Positions 6,010 through 11,736 of a stretch of DNA of 12,464 nt are shown in pieces. The notes under the pieces were generated by a model, which was not told where the DNA came from, searched no databases, and saw only the letters and a program-made list of their open reading frames with translations. The DNA is from an uncultured Haemophilus sp. (lineage in GTDB: Bacteria; Pseudomonadota; Gammaproteobacteria; Enterobacterales; Pasteurellaceae). The stretch lies in the NCBI GenBank assembly GCA_902481695.1, contig CABSXY010000038.1, positions 1 through 12,464 of the forward strand, written 5' to 3'. The position numbers and the translations under genes are program-made. Numbering within the stretch: position 1 is the stretch's first letter; every line of letters begins with the position of its first letter.

Positions 6010-7569
6010 ATGAAGATTTCAAAAACCTCACAAAATTTAACCGCACTTTTTTCTTTGGCTTGTGCCATTGCTGCCGGTTATTTGATTTTACGAGGTTCAG
6101 GGATGTTTCCTGAGCCATCTATTAGTCTGATTTTACTCACCGCTATTTTCATTATTTTATTAAGTAGTAGCCGAAAATCTTTCTATTTTATTTTATTACC
6201 CTTAGTTTGCTTACACGCAATTTATACGCCGACAGGCTTAAATTTTGGTGCGCCAAGCTACCAATATATTGCATCGGTTCTCGCGACAGATATGTTAGAG
6301 ACCAAAGAGTTTCTCATGCAAATCCCTGTGAGCAGCTATTTAGCAGCATTAGCTATTCCAGTTTTAGTCTTTTTACATTACAAAAGTGCGGTCAAATTTG
6401 GGGTGAAATTTTATCGCAATAAAACATTCATTGCCCTCGCTACCCTGTTGATTGGCTACAACTTACCCATTGCTGCGCCATTAAAAGAAACGGTAGATTC
6501 TAGCGTACAAATCGTTAATGAATGGCAAAAATTGAAAAAAATGTCACAGGAAAGTAGCTGGGGACAATCCACATTAGAAAATTCTAAATACCAAGATTAT
6601 GTGATTATTTTGGGTGAAAGTGCGAGAAAAGATTACTTGCATGCGTATGGATACCCCGTCAATGACACACCATTTATGTCATCTGCAAATGGTACACTGA
6701 TTGATGGTATGACATCTGCCGGAACAAACACTGTCGCCTCATTGCGCTTAATGTTAACGTTACCTGATAAAGAAAAATGGGAACCCAACTATGATTTAAG
6801 CTTAGTGGATCTCATTAAGTCTGCAGGTCTAAAAACCTACTGGCTTTCTAATCAAGGTTTCTTAGGTGAATATGACACGCCAGTTGCTTCGCTTGCCTCA
6901 AAATCTGATGAAACCATTTTCTTGAAAAAAGGTGGGAGCTTTAATTCTACAAACTATAGCGATTTTGATTTAATTCCTAAATTTTCCCAAGTTTTAGAGG
7001 ATCCAACGCAAGGTAAACGCTTTATTGTATTACACATTTATGGTTCGCATCCGCTTGCTTGCGATCGCGTTGAAGATTACCCGAAAATTTTCAATGACAA
7101 TGATATTGAGAAAAAGAACGAATACTTAAATTGCTATATTACATCCATTAAGAAAACCGATGATTTCATCAAGAAAGTGTATGAAACGCTCAAAGAAAAC
7201 GAGCAAAAAACACACCGCAGTTTCTCCATGATTTATTTTTCAGATCATGGTTTATGTCATCAGGAAGATGATAAACATGGCGTCACTTTGTTTAATCAAA
7301 ACTGTCACAGCCAATTACATCATAATATTCCGCTCTTTAAGATTTCATCTGATGATACGACACGTAAAGAATACAAAACCTTTAAATCTGGTTTGAATTT
7401 CTTAGAAGGTATTGCTAATTGGATTGGAATTAAAAATCCGAAGCTCACATTAGAAGAAGATTTATTCTCTGAACAAGCTGACAAAGATGACTATGGACTG
7501 AAAAAACTGATTGAAGAAAAATATCGCAAAGATGCAGACCCTGCCATCGATATTCGTCCAAAGAAATAG
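6010..7569 (+). CDS. Phosphoethanolamine transferase-like inner-membrane enzyme (sulfatase / alkaline phosphatase fold)
   Basis: A 519-aa protein of the EptA/CptA/OpgE/Lpt group, which moves phosphoethanolamine from phosphatidylethanolamine to lipid A, LPS core or periplasmic glucans. The N-terminal part has membrane segments at about 10-28, 38-51, 57-73, 108-123 and 139-156. A soluble periplasmic domain follows. It contains GESARKDY with metal ligand Glu203, the probable nucleophile Thr241 in SAGTNTVAS, HIYGSHP near 342-348, SDHG with Asp412-His413, and HHNIPLF at 437-443. Several cysteines (351, 375, 416, 432) may form disulfides, as is usual here. The ATG at 6010 is preceded by AGGT at 7 nt. 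The motifs support the family; the acceptor cannot be read from sequence. A gene for surface lipid modification in the rpsB-rseP cluster is unusual. Two uptake signals lie in the membrane-coding part. Confidence 0.88.
   Translation: MKISKTSQNLTALFSLACAIAAGYLILRGSGMFPEPSISLILLTAIFIILLSSSRKSFYFILLPLVCLHAIYTPTGLNFGAPSYQYIASVLATDMLETKEFLMQIPVSSYLAALAIPVLVFLHYKSAVKFGVKFYRNKTFIALATLLIGYNLPIAAPLKETVDSSVQIVNEWQKLKKMSQESSWGQSTLENSKYQDYVIILGESARKDYLHAYGYPVNDTPFMSSANGTLIDGMTSAGTNTVASLRLMLTLPDKEKWEPNYDLSLVDLIKSAGLKTYWLSNQGFLGEYDTPVASLASKSDETIFLKKGGSFNSTNYSDFDLIPKFSQVLEDPTQGKRFIVLHIYGSHPLACDRVEDYPKIFNDNDIEKKNEYLNCYITSIKKTDDFIKKVYETLKENEQKTHRSFSMIYFSDHGLCHQEDDKHGVTLFNQNCHSQLHHNIPLFKISSDDTTRKEYKTFKSGLNFLEGIANWIGIKNPKLTLEEDLFSEQADKDDYGLKKLIEEKYRKDADPAIDIRPKK
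6040..6048 (-). repeat. DNA uptake signal sequence (USS)
   Basis: Minus-strand AAGTGCGGT in codons near the start of the transferase gene (around residues 11-13), followed by TAAATTTTG. Confidence 0.9.
6384..6392 (+). repeat. DNA uptake signal sequence (USS)
   Basis: Exact AAGTGCGGT followed by CAAATTTGG, within the transferase gene at codons for the cytoplasmic KSAVKF loop. Confidence 0.9.
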
Positions 7570-7589
7570 AAAATTTCAAATTTCAGAAC

Positions 7590-7622
7590 AAAAAAGCCGA
7601 TATTCAATATCGGCTTTTTTAT
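7590..7622. terminator. Bidirectional terminator between the transferase gene and tsf
   Basis: A perfect inverted repeat centred at 7605: AAAAAAGCCGATATT against AATATCGGCTTTTTT around a single C. A and T tracts flank both sides. It serves the convergent ends of the plus-strand transferase and minus-strand tsf. Confidence 0.92.
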
Positions 7623-7638
7623 ATCTCAATGGAGAAAA

Positions 7639-8490
7639 TTAAGCGTTACCGCCAGTGATTTTTGCAACTTCAGCTGCGAAATCTTCTTCTTTTTTCTCGA
7701 TACCTTCACCCACTTCTAAACGGATGAAGTTAGACACTGAAGTGTTTACTGATTTTAAGAAGTCACCTACAGATACAGAAGGATCCATGACGAATGGTTG
7801 ACCTGTTAATGAAACTTCACCAGTGAATTTCTTCATACGGCCTTCAACCATTTTCTCTGCGATTTCTTTTGGTTTACCAGAGTTAACTGCGATATCAATT
7901 TGAATTTGACGCTCGTGTTCAACAACATCTGCAGGTACATCTTCTGGGTTCACGAATTCTGGTTTAGATGCCGCTACGTGCATTGCCACTTTTTTAAGTT
8001 CATCTTCTGAACCTTCACCTGCCACTAATACACCGATTTTTGCACCGTGTAAGTATTGAGCAATAACTTGACCTTCTAAGTAAGCAACACGACGGATGTT
8101 CATGTTCTCACCGATTTTAGCCACTAATGCAGCACGTTTTTCTTCAAATTGTGCTTGTAATGCTTCGATAGTGGTGCCTTTGTGTGCTGCTGCGAAATCA
8201 GCCACTTCGTTTGCTAAACCTAAGAAGCCAGCATCTTTTGCTACGAAGTCAGTTTCACAGTTCATTTCAACTAATACACCGAAACCATTTTGTACACGAG
8301 CAAGGATAACACCTTCAGCTGCAACACGGCCTGCTTTTTTAGCTGCTTTAGCTTGACCAGATTTACGCATGTTGTCGATTGCTAACTCGATATCACCGTT
8401 TGCTTCAACTAATGCTTTTTTACATTCCATCATACCGGCACCGGTACGTTCACGAAGTTCTTTTACTAATGATGCTGTGATTTCAGCCAT
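7639..8490 (-). CDS. tsf: Translation elongation factor Ts
   Basis: Cytosolic guanine-nucleotide exchange factor that regenerates EF-Tu-GTP. The 283-aa product equals the usual proteobacterial length. It shows the N-terminal UBA-like domain (SLVKELRERTGAGMMECKKA) at about 7-26. The EF-Tu-contacting TDFVAKD motif is at 80-86; Asp81 and Phe82 correspond to the E. coli residues that disturb the Mg2+ site of EF-Tu. A dimerisation/core region follows. The ATG at 8490 is preceded by AGAGGA. It lies 133 nt downstream of rpsB with a terminator-like hairpin in the gap, so expression is probably by partial read-through from rpsB. The next gene downstream is convergent instead of pyrH. Confidence 0.98.
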   Translation of the reverse strand: MAEITASLVKELRERTGAGMMECKKALVEANGDIELAIDNMRKSGQAKAAKKAGRVAAEGVILARVQNGFGVLVEMNCETDFVAKDAGFLGLANEVADFAAAHKGTTIEALQAQFEEKRAALVAKIGENMNIRRVAYLEGQVIAQYLHGAKIGVLVAGEGSEDELKKVAMHVAASKPEFVNPEDVPADVVEHERQIQIDIAVNSGKPKEIAEKMVEGRMKKFTGEVSLTGQPFVMDPSVSVGDFLKSVNTSVSNFIRLEVGEGIEKKEEDFAAEVAKITGGNA

Positions 8491-8526
8491 TTTAAAAATC
8501 CTCTGTCGAAAATGCGATTTATTTTG

Positions 8527-8535
8527 ACCGCACTT
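8527..8535 (-). repeat. DNA uptake signal sequence (USS)
   Basis: Minus-strand AAGTGCGGT in the rpsB-tsf gap, just downstream of the hairpin and its T tract, followed by CAAAATAAA. Confidence 0.9.
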
Positions 8536-8540
8536 TTAGA

Positions 8541-8572
8541 TAAAAATATAGGGGCTAAATTTTAGCCCCTAT
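8541..8572 (-). terminator. Terminator-like attenuator between rpsB and tsf
   Basis: A perfect 12-bp inverted repeat, ATAGGGGCTAAA (8548-8559) / TTTAGCCCCTAT (8561-8572). On the minus strand it is followed by ATTTTTA. It is oriented to stop part of the rpsB transcripts before tsf, which fits unequal need for S2 and EF-Ts. A terminator-like site in this gap is known in E. coli; its strength here is inferred. Confidence 0.75.
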
Positions 8573-8623
8573 GCCAATTAATCGTTTGATTATTAAGGGC
8601 TTCGCCTTATTGCAAAACTTAAA

Positions 8624-9346
8624 TTATTCTGCGTCAGCTGCTAATTCTTCAGCAACTTGAGCTTCGTTACCACGACCTTCTTTAACCGCTGCTGCAGCTG
8701 CAGAAACGTAAAGTTGGATAGCACGAGTCGCATCATCGTTACCAGGGATAACGAAATCTACGCCAGCTGGAGTTGAGTTAGTATCAACGATAGCAAACAC
8801 AGGAATACCTAGGTTGTTTGCTTCTTTAACAGCGATATGTTCGTGGTCTGCACCGATAACGAATAACGCATCTGGTAAGCCGCCCATATCTTTGATACCG
8901 CCAAGGCTTAATTCAAGTTTTTCCATCTCACGGGTACGCATTAACGCTTCTTTTTTGGTTAATTTGTCAAAAGTACCGTCTTGAGATTGAGTTTCTAAAT
9001 CTTTTAAACGTTTAATTGATTGACGAACGGTTTTCCAGTTAGTCAACATACCACCTAACCAACGGTGGTTTACATAATATTGTTGACAGTCTAATGCTGC
9101 AGCTTGTACTGCTTCTTGAGCCGCGCGTTTAGTACCAACGAATAATACTTTACCGTTGTTGCTAGCAATACGGGTTAATTCCGCTAAAGCTTCGTTGAAT
9201 AAAGGTAAAGTTTTTTCTAAGTTGATGATATGAACACCGTTACGAGCACCAAAAATGAAAGGTTTCATTTGTGGATTCCAGTAACGAGTTTGGTGTCCGA
9301 AGTGTACGCCCGCGTTGATCATGTCGCGCATTGAAACTTGTGCCAT
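8624..9346 (-). CDS. rpsB: 30S ribosomal protein S2
   Basis: Component of the 30S body near the mRNA exit path, assembled late and needed for S1 binding. The 240-aa product (E. coli 241) matches throughout: VSMRDMINAGVHFGHQTRYW at the N-terminus, the VGTKRAAQEAV helix, HRWLGGMLTNWKTVRQSI, and the C-terminal DALFVIGADHEHIAVKEA and NSTPAGVDFVIPGNDDATRA signature. I start at the ATG at 9346 (MAQVSM), which has AAAGGAAA 6 nt upstream and agrees with the family. An upstream in-frame ATG at 9379 would add 11 residues with no family support and lies inside the leader stem. First gene of rpsB-tsf. Its long structured 5' leader suggests S2 feedback control as in E. coli. Confidence 0.98.
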   Translation of the reverse strand: MAQVSMRDMINAGVHFGHQTRYWNPQMKPFIFGARNGVHIINLEKTLPLFNEALAELTRIASNNGKVLFVGTKRAAQEAVQAAALDCQQYYVNHRWLGGMLTNWKTVRQSIKRLKDLETQSQDGTFDKLTKKEALMRTREMEKLELSLGGIKDMGGLPDALFVIGADHEHIAVKEANNLGIPVFAIVDTNSTPAGVDFVIPGNDDATRAIQLYVSAAAAAVKEGRGNEAQVAEELAADAE

Positions 9347-9360
9347 AATATTTTCCTTTT

Positions 9361-9430
9361 GTTGGGGTTGAGCCTCCACATATCAGCTAATCGACCGTTT
9401 GGCACCCCGATTAAGCCTTAATGATATGTG
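9361..9430 (-). promoter_or_regulatory. Structured rpsB mRNA leader, candidate S2 autoregulatory element
   Basis: The leader folds through a perfect 9-bp outer stem, CACATATCA (9377-9385) with TGATATGTG (9422-9430), and a 6-bp inner stem, TAATCG (9388-9393) with CGATTA (9408-9413), closing a 14-nt apical loop. In the mRNA, GGGGU (9408-9404) at the loop can also pair with ACCCC (9368-9364), just upstream of the ribosome site, giving a possible pseudoknot. S2 repression of rpsB-tsf through its leader is established in E. coli. The pairings are seen; the regulation here is inferred. Confidence 0.65.
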
Positions 9431-9443
9431 TGTGTTGTTAATA

Positions 9444-9480
9444 ATTAAAAACGCTGCTTTTGAAACCCAAAAACAGCGGT
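9444..9480 (-). terminator. Probable terminator after the methyltransferase gene
   Basis: Minus strand: CGCTG (9478-9474) plus a T-run pairs with AAAA plus CAGCG (ending at 9452), with one bulged base, followed by TTTTTAATTATT. It separates the methyltransferase from rpsB. The stem is imperfect, so confidence is moderate. Confidence 0.6.
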
Positions 9481-9490
9481 GCGATTTATA
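9446..9490 (-). promoter_or_regulatory. Candidate rpsB promoters (two weak alternatives)
   Basis: Minus strand. One option is an extended -10, TGGTATAAA, with TATAAA at 9490-9485, upstream of the terminator hairpin. The other lies over and after it: TTGGGT, a 17-bp spacer and TAATTA around 9446-9451. The second avoids transcribing the terminator. Neither is strong; a growth-regulated ribosomal promoter must lie here, but I cannot fix it. Confidence 0.3.
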
Positions 9491-9495
9491 CCATA

Positions 9496-9504
9496 AAGTG
9501 CGGT
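9496..9504 (+). repeat. DNA uptake signal sequence (USS)
   Basis: Exact AAGTGCGGT followed by CAAAAACTA, in the methyltransferase-rpsB gap just past the methyltransferase stop. Confidence 0.9.
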
Positions 9505-9515
9505 CAAAAACTAGT

Positions 9516-10289
9516 TTATTTTGTCAAATTTATTACTTTTCTTGCTTTAATAAACAATAAAGGGGGACGATGCCGCAAATCTTTAAATTCATCATGCCAT
9601 TGTGGCTGCTCGGCTAACATGGGTTCAGCCATTTGTTCAATTTGAAAACCTGCAGCAATTAAATCATTAATAATCGTTGCCGTCGTGCGATGATAGGTTT
9701 TAAAAGGTTGTTGAAACCAATTTCGCTCTCTCAATCCTTCATCACGGTAATGATTTAAACGATAAGCGACTTGCTGTTTTTTCTCATTTTTTTCCCAGCG
9801 CTCCCCTTCTTTATGGCAAGTTGTAATCGGATGCTCTTGGGAAAAAACTAGTGTGCCATTAGGCTTAAGCTTGTTGGCTATCATCGCTAATAAAGCTGGA
9901 AAATCTTCAATATAATGAAAAGCAAAAGAGCTGGTAATGACATCAAAATCACGTTCTGGCAATTCCGTTAATTTTTCCATCGGTAACTGATGTAACGAAA
10001 AACGCCCTGAAAATTGACCGCACTTTTGTAGATCTTTTTCGGCTTGTTCGAGGATTTTAACTGAAAGATCTGTTCCCACTACACTCGCCGCATCGCGTTC
10101 TAGATAGAGTTGCAAATGTCCGCCCGTTCCACAGCCTAGATCGAGTAATTTCTTCCCTTGCAAATCAGGTAACAGGGAAAGCATAGTAGGCTTTTCCACT
10201 ATTTCATTGAGACTGATGGGATTAGATCGAAGTTTTTGATAAAGCGCAAAGAAGTTTTCTTTATCGTAAACACTCGTTTTGTTATTCAT
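9516..10289 (-). CDS. Class I SAM-dependent methyltransferase, substrate unknown
   Basis: A 257-aa cytosolic protein with a Rossmann-type methyltransferase domain. Motif I, LLDLGCGTGG, is at about 48-57. An acidic residue after strand 2 (Asp74 in VVGTDLS) would bind the SAM ribose, and FDVITSSFAFHYIED (about 115-129) is the motif IV region, followed by LKPNGTLVFSQEHP. No substrate-specific domain is evident; the C-terminal third has many His, Trp and Arg residues. It resembles small-molecule methyltransferases of the UbiE/BioC type in motifs only, so no function is assigned. The ATG at 10289 has AGGAAACA upstream. It follows mtr by 65 nt across a terminator, leaving little room for its own promoter, so partial read-through from mtr or a promoter within the end of mtr is likely. 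An uptake signal lies inside. Confidence 0.85.
   Translation of the reverse strand: MNNKTSVYDKENFFALYQKLRSNPISLNEIVEKPTMLSLLPDLQGKKLLDLGCGTGGHLQLYLERDAASVVGTDLSVKILEQAEKDLQKCGQFSGRFSLHQLPMEKLTELPERDFDVITSSFAFHYIEDFPALLAMIANKLKPNGTLVFSQEHPITTCHKEGERWEKNEKKQQVAYRLNHYRDEGLRERNWFQQPFKTYHRTTATIINDLIAAGFQIEQMAEPMLAEQPQWHDEFKDLRHRPPLLFIKARKVINLTK
10017..10025 (-). repeat. DNA uptake signal sequence (USS)
   Basis: Minus-strand AAGTGCGGT followed by CAATTTTCA, inside the methyltransferase gene at the LQKCGQF codons. Confidence 0.9.
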
Positions 10290-10305
10290 TTTGTTTCCTA
10301 TGCAA

Positions 10306-10333
10306 AATTAAAAAGGGCGTATTTGATACGCCC
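10306..10333 (-). terminator. Rho-independent terminator of mtr
   Basis: Perfect 8-bp stem GGGCGTAT (10315-10322) / ATACGCCC (10326-10333) with a 3-nt loop. On the minus strand it is followed by TTTTTAATTTT. It ends mtr before the methyltransferase gene. Confidence 0.85.
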
Positions 10334-10354
10334 CTACTATATTAACGTGAAAAC

Positions 10355-11611
10355 TTATCCTGCGAAACTTGCAAACCATCCTAAGTTTGCGCCTACTTGT
10401 GCCACAATATTTAACACACCGAATAAGATCACAAAGCCAATCATAAAATTACCACCATAGACTTTATAAGTCGCATTTGGGAATTTTTGACGACTTGCTC
10501 TGGCAAGCAGTGCTGGTACGATTGCTGCCCAAATGGTTGCAGCTAATCCTGCATAACCAATGGCAATCACGAAGCCATAAGGGAATTGTAAACTTAACAA
10601 TAGCGGCGGTAAGAATGTCACTAATGTGGTTTTGGTTCTGCCTAATACGCTGTCATCAAATTTAAATAAATCAGCAATATAATCAAATAACCCTAAAGTC
10701 ACCCCTAAGAATGAAGTAGCAATAGCCATATAAGCAAAGAAATTCAATACAACCGCAATGTATTCCACTTCAATATATTTGTGTAATGCTTCTAATAATG
10801 CCGATACATCGCCGCCTTTTTCAATCACGGGTGCAAATTCTGTACGTGGTAAATTACCTTGCACTGCAAGCTGCCATAAGATGTAAATCACTAAGGCTAA
10901 GCCCGTACCGATAAAGATCGATTTCATTACACGACTACCATCGCGATCGTAATATTTTACGAGACTCGGTACATTTCCGTGGAAACCAAAAGACACTAAG
11001 CAAACAGGAAGTGCAGTCAATAAATAAGGTAAATAGGTTTGCTCACCTTCTGCAATACTATTGAATAACACTTCTGTTTTCACAGAGCTCAATAAACCTG
11101 CAGTAGAAAGGAAGAAAGCAACCACCATTCCAACAATTAATACCGTCGTGAAACGGTCTACAGCTTTAGTAGAAAGCCATACGAAAGCGGCAAGAATAAA
11201 ACAGAAAATTAAGGATCCAGAAGTACGTCCAATATCGACCACACTTTCAGCAGAACCAAAAGCTTGGTTAAGCAAGTTTTGTGTAATACCGCCGCCAGAG
11301 GTGATATAAGCATAAGTTAAAATATACAAGACGAAAGCCACAGAAAGACCATTGATAATATTCCAACCTTTTCCTAACAAATCTTTCACGATGGTGTCAA
11401 AGCTTGAGCCGGTAGGATAATGTAAGTTGGCTTCTAAGATCATCAAACCTGATGTGGTCATACAAAACCAGGTATAAACCAACGCCAGAATAGAGCCGAT
11501 AAACCATACACCAGCCGTTGAGGTTGGGTTAGCAAGCATACCTGCACCAATCGCGGTGCCCGCAATAATCATGGCGCCGCCTAATAAAGAGGGAGATTTT
11601 TTTATTGTCAT
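10355..11611 (-). CDS. mtr: Tryptophan-specific permease of the aromatic amino acid HAAAP family
   Basis: Inner-membrane proton-coupled importer of tryptophan. The 418-aa product (E. coli Mtr 414) has about 11 hydrophobic segments. Its motifs are shared with Mtr and TnaB: SPSLLGG then GTAIGAGM near 7-25, WFCMTTSGLMILEANLHYP, GSSFDTIVKDLLGKGWN, FVLYILTYAYI, FGFHGNVPSLVKYY, SFLGVTLGLFDYIADLF and GYAGLAATIWAAIVPALLAR. The start motif SPSLLGG and the long C-terminal match favour Mtr over TnaB or TyrP, but TnaB is close enough to remain possible; no tnaA is visible nearby. The ATG at 11611 is preceded by AGGA. A promoter with a TrpR-operator-like palindrome lies upstream, which supports a tryptophan role. 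It is divergent from the M48 protease. Confidence 0.88.
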   Translation of the reverse strand: MTIKKSPSLLGGAMIIAGTAIGAGMLANPTSTAGVWFIGSILALVYTWFCMTTSGLMILEANLHYPTGSSFDTIVKDLLGKGWNIINGLSVAFVLYILTYAYITSGGGITQNLLNQAFGSAESVVDIGRTSGSLIFCFILAAFVWLSTKAVDRFTTVLIVGMVVAFFLSTAGLLSSVKTEVLFNSIAEGEQTYLPYLLTALPVCLVSFGFHGNVPSLVKYYDRDGSRVMKSIFIGTGLALVIYILWQLAVQGNLPRTEFAPVIEKGGDVSALLEALHKYIEVEYIAVVLNFFAYMAIATSFLGVTLGLFDYIADLFKFDDSVLGRTKTTLVTFLPPLLLSLQFPYGFVIAIGYAGLAATIWAAIVPALLARASRQKFPNATYKVYGGNFMIGFVILFGVLNIVAQVGANLGWFASFAG

Positions 11612-11635
11612 AGTAAAGTCCTAGAATATAATTTT

Positions 11636-11653
11636 GCACTATTATAATAGTAC
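11636..11653. promoter_or_regulatory. TrpR-operator-like palindrome over the mtr -10
   Basis: The 18-bp site GCACTATTATAATAGTAC has a perfect 14-bp core palindrome. Its two GNACT half-sites are separated by 8 bp, the geometry of known TrpR operators. It covers the mtr -10, so a bound repressor would block transcription. E. coli mtr is TrpR-regulated; binding here is inferred. Confidence 0.65.
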
Positions 11654-11668
11654 AAAATTAAAAGACAA
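11641..11668 (-). promoter_or_regulatory. mtr promoter
   Basis: Minus strand: TTGTCT (11668-11663), a 16-bp spacer and a perfect TATAAT (11646-11641), about 30 nt upstream of the mtr ATG. The -10 is embedded in the operator-like palindrome. Confidence 0.7.
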
Positions 11669-11678
11669 TCTTTTTATA

Positions 11679-11706
11679 TCGACAACAATAAAGAAACTTA
11701 TATAAT
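11679..11706 (+). promoter_or_regulatory. Promoter of the M48 protease gene
   Basis: TCGACA (11679-11684), a 16-bp spacer and a perfect TATAAT (11701-11706), 30 nt upstream of the ATG. It is back to back with the mtr promoter, the two -35 boxes being about 10 bp apart. Confidence 0.7.
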
Positions 11707-11736
11707 ATTGATTCTTTAACCAAAAAGGACTTAATT

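Noticed and set aside
8600..8618. Small GGGCTTCGCC hairpin after the rpsB stop
   Set aside because: A short imperfect stem without a T tract; probably not a separate terminator.
9347..9379. An upstream in-frame ATG that would extend rpsB by 11 residues
   Set aside because: It falls within the leader stem, the added residues are not part of S2, and the ATG at 9346 has a good ribosome site and the family's N-terminus.
9423..9435. Short TG-rich run as a phase-variable repeat
   Set aside because: Only a few dinucleotide units and part of the leader stem; no long tandem repeat is present in the window.
9522..9527. TTGACA on the minus strand near the end of the methyltransferase gene as the rpsB -35
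   Set aside because: No -10 at 16-18 bp; the nearest TATAAA is about 31 bp away.
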